From a virus, in the IMG/VR virus record IMGVR_UViG_3300021957_004906, positions 124,001-188,000 of that record: DNA of 64,000 bases; one strand, written 5' to 3'. A model generated the notes under the pieces. It worked only from the letters and a program-made list of their open reading frames with translations, was not told the origin of the DNA and made no database searches. Positions 56,548-64,000 of the stretch are shown here, piece after piece. Within the stretch, counting starts at the first letter, position 1, and every line of letters starts with the position of its first letter. The position numbers were made by a program, and so were the translations under genes.

Positions 56548-57623
56548 TAACCAGGTACCTGTGATGTGATGCCTTCGACATAAAACATCATAGTGTCTAG
56601 TTGCTGTCTCGTTGCTACTTCACCTTCTTTCAGGAACACTGTTCCGTCTTGCTTGTTAATTGGACCTGTAAATCCAAACAACTCGCCTGCGCTAATAGCA
56701 TCTTTTACACGTTGTGCTTCTGCTTGTACATCAGCTGGCATATTAGCAAATGGTGCCATTTGTACAGCACCTTCGTTCATATGTCCAAAGTAATCGCCTG
56801 TTTCCCATGTACCATCTAGTACTTGTCCTACTTTGTCGATGTAGTAAGGACCCCAATTGTCAATAGTTGCTGTCAATTGTGCGTTAGGAGCAAACTTCAT
56901 TTGATCACTTGCTTGTCCAAAACCAAGTACACCTGCTTGTTCTGCCGCTTGTAGCGGAGCAGGTGAGTCAGTGTGTTGTGCTACAATGTCACAACCTTGT
57001 TGGATCAAAGCCACAGCCGCATCTTTTTCTTTGCCTGGATCATACCATGTGTAAACCCACGCAATTGATAGTTCTACATCTGGATTATACTTACGTGCGC
57101 CCAAGAAGAATGTGTTAATCTCACGCATAACTTCTGGAATTGGGAATGAAGCAATATAACAAATTTTGTTTGTTTTTGTCATCATACCTGCTACAACACC
57201 TTGTACGTGTCTTGCTTGGTATAGTTTCAAACCATAGTTAGCAACGTTGTCAGATGATTTATAACCTGTAGCATGTTCAAACTTTACGTTTGGAAACTTC
57301 TTTGCTACGTTCATTATTGGATCCATATATCCAAATGATGTCGCAAAAATAATGTCTGCGCCCTGTAGTGCCATTTGTGTCATTACACGTTCAGCGTCAG
57401 CACCTTCTGCTACACTTTCAACAAACGTAGTTTCGACACGATCTCCGTATGCTTCTTCTACTTGCTGACGACCAATATCGTGACGATATGTCCAACCGTG
57501 ATCACCTGTTGGGCCAACGTAAATAAATGCGACTTTTGCTTTATCCTTAGGAGCATCTGCACTTGCAGAAACGCCTACAGCTGCCACTACTAGTGTAGCA
57601 GCCAATAGTTTTAATAGTTTCAT
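56547..57623 (-). CDS. BMP-family nucleoside-binding periplasmic protein
   Basis: MKLLKLLAATLVVAAVGVSA is a Sec signal peptide with an AxA cleavage site and no lipobox cysteine. The mature protein shows KVAFIYVGPTGDHGWTYRHD, IFATSFGYMDP and GVLGFGQASDQMKF, features of BMP/Med/PnrA proteins that bind purine nucleosides for ABC import. 358 residues is usual. The closest type I recall is alphaproteobacterial. A phage-borne substrate-binding protein is rare apart from PstS; beside Apt and PurA it suggests purine uptake from seawater. Confidence 0.85.
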   Translation of the reverse strand: MKLLKLLAATLVVAAVGVSASADAPKDKAKVAFIYVGPTGDHGWTYRHDIGRQQVEEAYGDRVETTFVESVAEGADAERVMTQMALQGADIIFATSFGYMDPIMNVAKKFPNVKFEHATGYKSSDNVANYGLKLYQARHVQGVVAGMMTKTNKICYIASFPIPEVMREINTFFLGARKYNPDVELSIAWVYTWYDPGKEKDAAVALIQQGCDIVAQHTDSPAPLQAAEQAGVLGFGQASDQMKFAPNAQLTATIDNWGPYYIDKVGQVLDGTWETGDYFGHMNEGAVQMAPFANMPADVQAEAQRVKDAISAGELFGFTGPINKQDGTVFLKEGEVATRQQLDTMMFYVEGITSQVPG

Positions 57624-57695
57624 TTTTTTCCTTTCTGAAGGGTATTCTTTAACTAATGCCTCACCCTTATATAAATTACTAATGCAATTTAAAAA

Positions 57696-57983
57696 TTATA
57701 TCCATGGGTGTTGATATGTGCCAACATGGATTTTTAGTTTTCGTGGCGATCTATCTGATGCCACTTTTATAGAAACATCGTAAGTAATCGCTGTGTCACG
57801 AATGTTACTATATACGTTAAAATCTGATATTTGTTGATCTGAACGTAAGTCTTTAAGATACGCTTCAAAAAGTCGACGGATCGACTTTTCTCCACGTGGC
57901 TTATTTTCGAGGATACCATCAAATGGTTCAATGATCTTTATTAGATCCCATTTGATATCGTTAATGCTTAAACGGGTATACAT
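57696..57983 (-). CDS. hypothetical protein, paralogue 1 (pair with 62057-62380)
   Basis: 95 residues with SINDIKWDLIKIIEP, ITYDVSIK and LKIHVGTYQ. The second copy at 62057-62380 shares SINDIK, DLIKIIEP, ITYDVS and KLKIHVG. The C-terminal strand pattern (DF-x-V, ITYDV, KLKI) loosely resembles the last domain of tail-sheath proteins; no firm call. The pair flanks the folE to dpdA block. Confidence 0.55.
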   Translation of the reverse strand: MYTRLSINDIKWDLIKIIEPFDGILENKPRGEKSIRRLFEAYLKDLRSDQQISDFNVYSNIRDTAITYDVSIKVASDRSPRKLKIHVGTYQHPWI

Positions 57984-58009
57984 CTTTATTCCTTATTAAT
58001 TGTTTACAT

Positions 58010-58699
58010 TTATCTTGGAGCATATTCTTGTTGTAGTTTAATATTATCCATGAATTCTTTTTTGCATCCAGGATCATTATGGAAGCTACCTTTAAGTACT
58101 GTAGTTTGTGTTAAACTACTATGTGCCATAATACCTCGATTTTCACAACAGCCATGGGTAGCCTGAATGTAGACCCCTACATTTTCACTTTCTGTTGCTT
58201 TCATAATTTCTCGAGCAATGTCGGTTGCCAACTCTTCTTGTAAAGTTCCACGTCTTGCACACCACTGTGCAATTCTTGTATACTTACTTAGTCCAATTAA
58301 TTTATTAGAGGCGATAATGCCAATATATGCAACTCCTGCTACTGGCTGATGATGATGTGAACACATGCTTCTTAATTCACTACGTACAACTAGCATACCT
58401 TCATAACGTTCAGCACTATCATTTGGAAATGCTGTTGCACTAGGTGCTGGCTCATACCGTCCACTCATTAATTCATTAAAATACATCTTAGCAAGACGCT
58501 TGGCAGTTCCATGACTATTTGGGTCATTATCCCTGTCAATAATTAATGAGTCTAATACATCTTCAAAACTAGTTGTCGCTTCATCAATAAGTTTTTGTTT
58601 ATCACCATCTTCTAATACTGAGCTAATGTTGTCACCAGCCCAATGTCTAATATTTTGATCTTTAAGTCGTTGCTTAATCAAATCGGAAGTCTTTGTCAT
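58010..58699 (-). CDS. folE: GTP cyclohydrolase I FolE
   Basis: MCSHHHQPVAGVAYIG and THGCCENRGI provide the zinc ligands (Cys, His, Cys), and RLAKMYFNEL with the preceding DNDPNSHGTA fits the N-terminal helix region. FolE turns GTP into dihydroneopterin triphosphate, the entry step to folate and to preQ0. 229 residues is usual. Here QueD, QueE, yhhQ and the DpdA-like gene show the 7-deazaguanine branch. Confidence 0.9.
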   Translation of the reverse strand: MTKTSDLIKQRLKDQNIRHWAGDNISSVLEDGDKQKLIDEATTSFEDVLDSLIIDRDNDPNSHGTAKRLAKMYFNELMSGRYEPAPSATAFPNDSAERYEGMLVVRSELRSMCSHHHQPVAGVAYIGIIASNKLIGLSKYTRIAQWCARRGTLQEELATDIAREIMKATESENVGVYIQATHGCCENRGIMAHSSLTQTTVLKGSFHNDPGCKKEFMDNIKLQQEYAPR

Positions 58700-58715
58700 T
58701 ATACTATGTTCCTTT

Positions 58716-59777
58716 TTATTGTAGTATGTTGTTTATCATAACACTGCTATTTAGATAATTTTCAATAAGAATGTTACGTTGCTTAACCAATACGTCTTGG
58801 TATTTGTCAAACATGATTAGTTTTTCTTTTATAAATCCTACTAGTGAATCCCTATGTTGTTTGTATGATTCAAAACTTGCAGTCCATTCAGATGGGTACT
58901 TAAATTCTGGCAAATACATCTCACTATAGCTTGCACGATCTGGTACAATAGGAATAGCACCAGTTAGTACTGCTTCCATAACACTGATACCTAAGTTTTC
59001 ATGTAATGCACAACTAAAAATTAATTTACTTTCTCCCATTTTAGCATAGTACTGTGATTTGTCAAGGTTCATTTTTTGTGTAATAACCATATCAAAATCT
59101 TGTGCTAATGCCAATGCAATATCCGGTTGCTTATCATCATTCCACCTATGTGGCCACATAATTTTATCACTCTTTGGTGTATTTTGATGCTTTACTAAAC
59201 TATCAACAATAAGCTCGTGCGGTTGCCCACTACGTATTGCTCTTCCATGATCTTCTACTGGAATATCCAAGTTGCGTAAAAACATATTTTTGTGGAAATT
59301 TGTTGCAAAGTAATTATAATCACTACTATAATACCAACTTTTTTCAACATGTGAAGGCCAAGGCTTACTCATTTTATAGCCAAGTATGTCTGTAGGATCA
59401 TATGCACCAGCATGCCAAATACTATGTATCTCTACTGGAATATCTAATAAGTCACTCATGTATTTGATTGGAGTGATGATAAAGTTCCAAGCATCAGTTA
59501 TCAGAAATTTGTCACCTGCTTTAACTTTGCCATTGCTAAACATACGACTTACTTCTGCCGCTTGTGTTGCTTTGTATACATTAGTTGCACCAAAGTCAAG
59601 AAAGGCACCTTCAGTTCTCACATCAGGTTTAAAATCTTCACCATCAATAGTTTGTACAAAATAATTAAGTTCACGTTCTGCAATTTTTGCTTTTAATGTA
59701 AGTGGAATATTATCGTACCACTGTTTAGTATAACGCTGGTCAATAGGCTCAATTGGTATAATCCAAATTGTGTTCAT
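58716..59777 (-). CDS. GT-B glycosyltransferase (family 4-like)
   Basis: The C-terminal half has KLIFSCALHENLGISVMEAVLTG and IPIVPDRASYSEM, the E-x7-E motif region used to hold the nucleotide-sugar donor in GT4-type enzymes. The N-terminal half is a Rossmann-like domain ending in SIWHAGAYDP. 353 residues. In T4-like phages such enzymes glucosylate modified bases or surface sugars; the neighbouring DpdA-like and nucleotidyltransferase genes allow either. Confidence 0.72.
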   Translation of the reverse strand: MNTIWIIPIEPIDQRYTKQWYDNIPLTLKAKIAERELNYFVQTIDGEDFKPDVRTEGAFLDFGATNVYKATQAAEVSRMFSNGKVKAGDKFLITDAWNFIITPIKYMSDLLDIPVEIHSIWHAGAYDPTDILGYKMSKPWPSHVEKSWYYSSDYNYFATNFHKNMFLRNLDIPVEDHGRAIRSGQPHELIVDSLVKHQNTPKSDKIMWPHRWNDDKQPDIALALAQDFDMVITQKMNLDKSQYYAKMGESKLIFSCALHENLGISVMEAVLTGAIPIVPDRASYSEMYLPEFKYPSEWTASFESYKQHRDSLVGFIKEKLIMFDKYQDVLVKQRNILIENYLNSSVMINNILQ

Positions 59778-60544
59778 TAATCTCTTCTTTCAATATCATC
59801 TTCTGTTAATTCATCGCCCATCCAAACTTCAATAACTTTTGCTGTTGTGCTACCAATGTTAGTCGCTTTGTGCCAAGTTAAAACAGGAATGTCAATACTT
59901 TCGCCTGATGTATATATTGTACTAGATTTTTCGCCATTGTCAAACTCTAAATCCATTTGTATAGTGCCTTCAACTACATGCCAATGTTCACTACGAATAA
60001 AATGTCGTTGATCACTTAGTGGAGTTTCAGTACCAAATGCTAGTTCTTTTACTGCCCAGCCTGGGCCATTGTGAAGTACTGTATAAGTACCCCATGCTCT
60101 TTTTGTAGTAGGTTGGCTCCAGTCTTTTAGTATCCAACTACTAGAGTTCTTTTTATCTTCACCACCAACACCAAACTCAAATGTAACGTTATCGAATTGT
60201 TTAGCAAATTCTAGTTCTGGTGTTGTGCCTTTTTTACGGTCTCCGCCATTGGCAAATATAATATTATCATTCGGATATTCTGAAATCATTTCTGAAATTG
60301 CATCAACAGCGGTGCCATCATCATCGTTAAATCCAATAACCTCATCAACACACTCAAGTTCGCCAATAATACTACTACGTTCATTCCAAGACATAAATGG
60401 TCTACCTTTTTTACGGGTAAGCCAACTGTCGCTATTCAGCCCGACAACTAAGATATCACCTAGTTCCCGAGCTGCTTTAAAATAAGCAATATGTCCTGAG
60501 TGTAACGGATCAAATCCACCAGTTACTAAAACAATATCACGCAT
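59777..60544 (-). CDS. fusion protein: cytidylyltransferase-like domain + cupin (mannose-6-P isomerase type II)
   Basis: Residues 1-140 form a nucleotidyltransferase of the RfaE/TagD kind (VTGGFDPLHSGHIAYF with HxGH, SWNERSSIIGEL as the ISTER-like motif). Residues about 150-255 form a cupin of the type found at the C-terminus of ManC (WGTYTVLHNGPGWAV, FIRSEHWHVVEGTI, SIDIPVLTWHKATN). Such a fusion is unusual. It could activate an alcohol or heptose phosphate and bind or epimerise the sugar. One base overlaps the GT-B gene. Confidence 0.75.
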   Translation of the reverse strand: MRDIVLVTGGFDPLHSGHIAYFKAARELGDILVVGLNSDSWLTRKKGRPFMSWNERSSIIGELECVDEVIGFNDDDGTAVDAISEMISEYPNDNIIFANGGDRKKGTTPELEFAKQFDNVTFEFGVGGEDKKNSSSWILKDWSQPTTKRAWGTYTVLHNGPGWAVKELAFGTETPLSDQRHFIRSEHWHVVEGTIQMDLEFDNGEKSSTIYTSGESIDIPVLTWHKATNIGSTTAKVIEVWMGDELTEDDIERRD

Positions 60545-60545
60545 T

Positions 60546-62057
60546 TTATACCTCCAATGTTTCTAAGAAGTTTTCAGCCTCAGCTTCTTGTTCAGCTGTC
60601 ATTTCATTTGATTCTTCTGAAACCACATCGTTAACTTCAAACAAGTTACTAAAACTTCCAGCACTTGATGTTTGTAGTTTCTGTCCACTAAAGTTAGCAA
60701 GCATAGACTCCGCTTCGTCTAACATTTGCATTGGCGTTTCACTACGGAACAGTTGATCAATAAATTGCGTCATATAAACAATATTACGTGGTACATACGG
60801 ACTAAACACTTCATCTTTACTGGTCGCTTTTAGCTTACGCCACTGTCTGTAGTCTGTACTTACTGTTGTGTTTACCATATCAGTAAGTGCGTTTGCACGT
60901 TGTACACTTTCAATATGACTGTATACATTATGTGACATTAACAGCATGTATGTAAAACTATCCCAACTAGTTTTCCCTTCTTTGCCAATTTTATTCAGCA
61001 TGCCAGGTGCATAATGACAAATGTCACCTAAGTTAAGTCTTTCGCCAATTGGACTACCAAAGGGAAATGCCAACTTACTACCGCTTAGTGCTTTATTGTC
61101 CATTGCTTTATCCATAACATAACCAAAGCGGTCATTTTTATGTACATGTTGGGTATACATTGTACCATTTGCTGTTGCTAAGAAAGGCGATGCACAGTCA
61201 AACATTACTTGAACATCTTCGTTTACATGCTCACGCAATGCACGTTGGATTGCTGTATAGGCTGTTGCCCATTCCAGTCTACCAATGCCCAAGTAGTGTA
61301 GTACATCACGTTTGCCACGTTCAAGTTGCTGATCATCACGCATCTTAATAAGTGTTCGTAGTACAATATTAATATCGTTCTTAGCACTACCACCAAACGC
61401 AAAGCCTTCCAAATCATGATGCTTCATAGTTTCATACCAATGTTCTGCTTCAGCCCAATTACGGCCTTGCATAACATTAAGATACTTTGTTTGATACTTG
61501 CGGTGTTTCTTAAACCAGTTTACATTAAAGTCTGTAAACTCCAAACACTGATTAAAACTAGTAATACCAGTACGTCCACTAAATGTAGGATCCGCCGCCA
61601 GTGTTGGAATATCCAGGATCATACTATAGTCACCTGTGTGTTCCAACCAGTTTAAGATCTTCTGACGTAAACTGTCATCAGTTTTAAAGTTATCCCAATC
61701 ACACTGGATAACACCTTTAATAATCTGAAACCCGCCACTGTCACAGAGCATAAACGTTTTGTCACGATCACGTCCTTGTACCATTGCATCTGAATCATTA
61801 GCTTTGCTTAAATTAAGTTGGGCATGTCCTGCGGAGTATAACCCCCACTTGTAACTATAGTAAGCATCCTTCTCATTGAGAAAGTTCATGCCTTCCATGC
61901 CAGTTTCAAAACCATCTGGCATGCGGTCTGGCAAAATGTGCTGTCCACCGGTTACTCGTTGTTTAGCAATATAATTATTATAAAATGTACTAATACTAGG
62001 CAAAAATACTGCATAGTCCTTATTACGTTCTGTTAAGTTAATACGGGTCGCTGTCAT
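60546..62057 (-). CDS. dpdA: DpdA-like DNA-guanine transglycosylase (queuine tRNA-ribosyltransferase family)
   Basis: 503 residues with the TGT-family barrel: FMLCDSGGFQIIKG (the DSGG catalytic-aspartate loop), MILDIPTLAADP with the second aspartate, YLNVMQGRN, and LHYLGIGRLEWATAY. The phage and bacterial DpdA proteins exchange guanine in DNA for preQ0 or related bases (family knowledge). The tRNA enzyme's zinc site (CxCxxC) is absent, favouring DpdA over Tgt. Neighbours QueD (333 bases upstream) and FolE complete the setting. Confidence 0.82.
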   Translation of the reverse strand: MTATRINLTERNKDYAVFLPSISTFYNNYIAKQRVTGGQHILPDRMPDGFETGMEGMNFLNEKDAYYSYKWGLYSAGHAQLNLSKANDSDAMVQGRDRDKTFMLCDSGGFQIIKGVIQCDWDNFKTDDSLRQKILNWLEHTGDYSMILDIPTLAADPTFSGRTGITSFNQCLEFTDFNVNWFKKHRKYQTKYLNVMQGRNWAEAEHWYETMKHHDLEGFAFGGSAKNDINIVLRTLIKMRDDQQLERGKRDVLHYLGIGRLEWATAYTAIQRALREHVNEDVQVMFDCASPFLATANGTMYTQHVHKNDRFGYVMDKAMDNKALSGSKLAFPFGSPIGERLNLGDICHYAPGMLNKIGKEGKTSWDSFTYMLLMSHNVYSHIESVQRANALTDMVNTTVSTDYRQWRKLKATSKDEVFSPYVPRNIVYMTQFIDQLFRSETPMQMLDEAESMLANFSGQKLQTSSAGSFSNLFEVNDVVSEESNEMTAEQEAEAENFLETLEV

Positions 62058-62380
62058 TACTTTACTCGTTTCTGATATACACCCACATGAATTTTGAGTT
62101 TCTTATCACTACGTTCTTGACTCATTTTAACAGAAACATCATATGTAATTGCATTATTACGTATAGCACTTCTAATATTAAAGTCATTTACTAAACCAGC
62201 GTATCTTAAGTCACTCAAATAACGAGTAAAAAGATGACGTACAAGTTTATCACTTCCTTCATTTGTTGCTAACCACCCATCATGTGGTTCGATAATCTTA
62301 ATCAAGTCAAACTTGATATCATTAATACTCACACGACCTTGACGAAGGTCTCGAATATCTGTACCTACATTATTCACCAC
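62057..62380 (-). CDS. hypothetical protein, paralogue 2 (pair with 57696-57983)
   Basis: 107 residues with RVSINDIKFDLIKIIEPHDG, NAITYDVSVKM and KLKIHVGVYQ, clearly related to the 95-residue copy about 4.4 kb away. It ends one base before the DpdA start codon finishes (TAATG-type overlap). An extra 12-residue N-terminus precedes the shared part. Function unknown. Confidence 0.55.
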   Translation of the reverse strand: MVNNVGTDIRDLRQGRVSINDIKFDLIKIIEPHDGWLATNEGSDKLVRHLFTRYLSDLRYAGLVNDFNIRSAIRNNAITYDVSVKMSQERSDKKLKIHVGVYQKRVK

Positions 62381-62389
62381 TATATTCCT

Positions 62390-62836
62390 TTATGCTGGAT
62401 AAACAATTTGACAGCCGTTTTCGCCATCTTCGGCGACATCAATGACAACAAACCGGCCGGGGTATTTGCTGTTGATGTGTAGATATAAGTCATCTGCAAT
62501 CATTTCACATGACTTGTAATCTAGTTCGAGAATATCTTCTTTATAAAGATTCTCTAACCAACGCTTGAATTGAATAAATTCAATATCTCTATCGTTGTGT
62601 GTTACTTGTATTTGTACTTTAAAATGAAAAGTATGTCGATGTGGGTATCCTAAGAAACTTACATCATACTCATCTCCTGTTGCTAGTGCAGGATCGTCTA
62701 ATGCTGCTGGATACTTATGGATACCTTCTTTAGTGAAAGTTACCCAAATACTACGTTTAGCATTATTCATTTTTGCATCCTCTTCTTTTGATCTCCGTCG
62801 CATATATGCTTCGTAGGGTTCATAATTATCAGCCAT
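62390..62836 (-). CDS. queD: QueD-like 6-carboxytetrahydropterin synthase
   Basis: FLGYPHRHTFHFKVQIQV carries two of the zinc-binding histidines (H-x-H) and DRDIEFIQFKRWLENL the usual D-F-x-x-L/K helix of the PTPS/QueD family; CEMIADDLYLHI follows. QueD turns dihydroneopterin triphosphate into CPH4, the substrate of QueE. 148 residues. The N-terminal 20 residues (AYMRRRSKEEDAKM) are an extra charged tail. It overlaps the small gene upstream by eight bases. Confidence 0.82.
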   Translation of the reverse strand: MADNYEPYEAYMRRRSKEEDAKMNNAKRSIWVTFTKEGIHKYPAALDDPALATGDEYDVSFLGYPHRHTFHFKVQIQVTHNDRDIEFIQFKRWLENLYKEDILELDYKSCEMIADDLYLHINSKYPGRFVVIDVAEDGENGCQIVYPA

Positions 62837-62999
62837 CGTCGAGAACTAACCCATCAGCCCCAATTTTCTTTTCTAATCTCTGCATAATTTGCAAGATTTC
62901 CCATAGCTTCCAATCCATAGATTTTGCTAGCTCTGTCATATTTTCTGCATCTCCAGTATTTTCAATATCTGGTTCAATAACTCTAATTTTTTTTACCAT
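62829..62999 (-). CDS. small conserved phage protein (56 aa)
   Basis: ATG at 62999 opens 56 codons ending in the queD start. The product has a MVKKIRVIEPDIENTGDAEN start and a helix LAKSMDWKLWEILQIMQRL. From memory, similar short helical proteins occur in T4-like marine phages. No function known. Confidence 0.6.
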   Translation of the reverse strand: MVKKIRVIEPDIENTGDAENMTELAKSMDWKLWEILQIMQRLEKKIGADGLVLDDG

Positions 63000-63171
63000 T
63001 TCTATTCTCCAATTCGGTAATTTTATCTTTGAGATCTAATTTCTCAATTTTAAGGGTTTTTAAGGTACGTTCACTATTAGTTGTATTATATAACTTTTGG
63101 ATCCTGATGTCAAGATTTTTATGTTGTTCACGTAGTTTATTTAGGCGAGCTTCTTTTTTGGCAGGGTGCAT
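62983..63171 (-). CDS. YdcH/DUF465-like small protein
   Basis: 62 residues from ATG 63171; a coiled coil with RLNKLREQHKNLDIRIQKL and LKIEKLDLKDKITELE matches the DUF465/YdcH layout (two helices, last K-x-x-L-K-D-x-I). It overlaps its two neighbours, so a longer frame may just be a shadow. Function unknown. Confidence 0.6.
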   Translation of the reverse strand: MHPAKKEARLNKLREQHKNLDIRIQKLYNTTNSERTLKTLKIEKLDLKDKITELENRNGKKN

Positions 63172-63574
63172 TTTCCACTCTCTTCCTAAGATCACTAGTA
63201 CTAAACCTATGATCTCGTTTGTTAAAATATAGTTCGATTTCTCTTTTGCGACAAACTTCTTTTCCAGTAAAATCTTTTTCTCGATATTCTTCTCCAAGGA
63301 TTCGAATATCAATATGATACATTTCAAGTATGTCAGTTAAGTCCTGTTCAGTTTGATAAGGTATTATTTCATCAACATATTTAGTAGCTGCTAATTGTGC
63401 GTATCTTTCTACTAAACTCTGTACTGGTTTATTCTTTTCGTCTGGTCTATCAATAGTTGGGTCAGTTTGTAACCCAACTATTAAGTAATCAACATGATCT
63501 TTAGCTTCACGTAGCATTGCAATATGACCTGCATGTAGCAGGTCAAATACACTACATGTGAACCCAACTATCAT
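63137..63574 (-). CDS. cytidylyltransferase-like protein (TagD type)
   Basis: IVGFTCSVFDLLHAGHIAML is the nucleotidyltransferase start with the HxGH motif, and DEIIPYQTEQDLTD plus the C-terminal RDHRFSTSDLRKRV (the STS-x-x-R-like end) match glycerol-3-phosphate/ethanolamine-phosphate type CTases. 145 residues. It could make a CDP-alcohol for lipid or teichoic-like polymer, linking to the other sugar-activation genes. Confidence 0.8.
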   Translation of the reverse strand: MIVGFTCSVFDLLHAGHIAMLREAKDHVDYLIVGLQTDPTIDRPDEKNKPVQSLVERYAQLAATKYVDEIIPYQTEQDLTDILEMYHIDIRILGEEYREKDFTGKEVCRKREIELYFNKRDHRFSTSDLRKRVENAPCQKRSSPK

Positions 63575-64000
63575 TAACTTTGTGCCGGAAAGATGTATTC
63601 ATAAATGGCCATGCCATTGTCTACATCAATTTTAAGTGCCCCACTATCACTAAACCGCATAGTAATGTCACCATTGATATTTAATACGTTTAATACCTCT
63701 GCAACTGGATATTTCCAGCTTTGTTTTAGTGATCCAGATATGTCTGCCTGAAATACTAAGTTTCCAGTATGTCCACTATCATCGCCAAAATAAAACTTTA
63801 GATTGGTGTCTTCAGTTTTTGCAATAAACACACTTTCTTCACTATTTGCTTGGCTTTGGAATTTAAACCGTTGTACGCTTGCACTATGTGGTTCAAACTC
63901 TACATCCCAATTAGCACCTTTAAATCTTACTTCTGGAATACGTTGGGTAACTAGTTCCTTACTCATAAAGCGGAAGTCATTTTTAAAGTCGCCACCTGCA
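63574..64000 (-). CDS. DNA polymerase sliding-clamp-like protein (T4 gp45 type), N-terminus outside window
   Basis: The frame stays open through the right edge: upstream of the ATG at 63966 codons read A-G-G-D-F-K-N-D-F-R-F with no stop, so this is a C-terminal fragment. ANSEESVFIAKTE, LKFYFGDD, WKYPVAEVLNVLNINGD and ALKIDVDNGMAIYEYIFPA look like the C-terminal half of a T4-like sliding clamp. The clamp would act in phage replication with the polymerase, consistent with T4-like gene order. The identification rests on pattern recall alone. Confidence 0.55.
   Translation of the reverse strand, partial: AGGDFKNDFRFMSKELVTQRIPEVRFKGANWDVEFEPHSASVQRFKFQSQANSEESVFIAKTEDTNLKFYFGDDSGHTGNLVFQADISGSLKQSWKYPVAEVLNVLNINGDITMRFSDSGALKIDVDNGMAIYEYIFPAQS

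Noticed and set aside
1-64000. CRISPR array or large repeat
   Set aside because: No regularly spaced direct repeats were seen anywhere in the window.
1-64000. Cyanophage photosynthesis genes (psbA and relatives)
   Set aside because: None of the frames resembles them, so a cyanobacterial host is not supported by these genes.

Overview
The window reads as about 64 kb from a T4-like (tailed, myovirus-type) marine phage genome, with no gap over 300 bases. Evidence for a phage: a T4 RNase H-type flap/5'-3' exonuclease, what looks like the C-terminal part of a sliding clamp at the right edge, ThyX, a MoxR/VWA pair, many small conserved phage proteins, ATGA stop/start overlaps almost everywhere, and two promoter classes: perfect TTGACA sigma70-type promoters and T4-late-type ATAAATA boxes. 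DNA is AT-rich (about 30-42% G+C in stretches counted by eye). There are no photosynthesis genes. The host cannot be fixed from the sequence; an alphaproteobacterium-like BMP-family binding protein hints at a marine alphaproteobacterium.

Left part (1-24.3 kb, mainly plus strand). First comes a sugar-activation cassette: ribulose-phosphate epimerase-like (cut by the edge), a nucleotidyltransferase-kinase fusion, a ParB-like protein, HNH, SIS isomerase, HAD phosphatase and APS kinase. Then a carbamoyltransferase, a glycosyltransferase-like protein and a methyltransferase with five N-terminal repeats. From 8.1 to 25.3 kb there are eleven different radical SAM proteins, mixed with a QueC-like PP-loop enzyme, an SDR, a methylthioadenosine/SAH nucleosidase, a nitroreductase and 2-oxoglutarate oxygenases. 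Several of these genes start exactly five bases after an ATAAATA late-promoter box, which predicts leaderless messages.

Middle part (24.3-32 kb, minus strand): a run of small 2-oxoglutarate/Fe(II) oxygenases, a SET-domain methyltransferase, two fatty-acid desaturases, an aminotransferase-like protein and ThyX.

Right part (32-64 kb, all minus): phage core and small conserved genes with sigma70 promoters (32-42 kb); a class IIb aminoacyl-tRNA-synthetase-like core followed 7 bases later by an unusual class II tRNA with anticodon GUU; a NeuA/NeuB sialic-acid-type pair; MetK with a SufT/DUF59 Fe-S assembly protein; QueE, YhhQ, FolE, DpdA-like transglycosylase and QueD, which together form a 7-deazaguanine (preQ0) DNA-modification pathway; nucleotide salvage and synthesis genes (PurA, Apt, DHODH-like, phosphoribosyltransferases); and a periplasmic BMP-family nucleoside-binding protein.

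How it may fit together (inference): MetK makes SAM, the DUF59 protein helps mature Fe-S clusters, and the nucleosidase clears 5'-deoxyadenosine/SAH, so the phage carries support for its unusually large set of radical SAM enzymes. Their common substrate is unknown. Neighbouring sugar-nucleotide, carbamoyl, methyl and acyl-lipid enzymes suggest a surface glycan, lipid or peptide product, but the sequence does not settle it.
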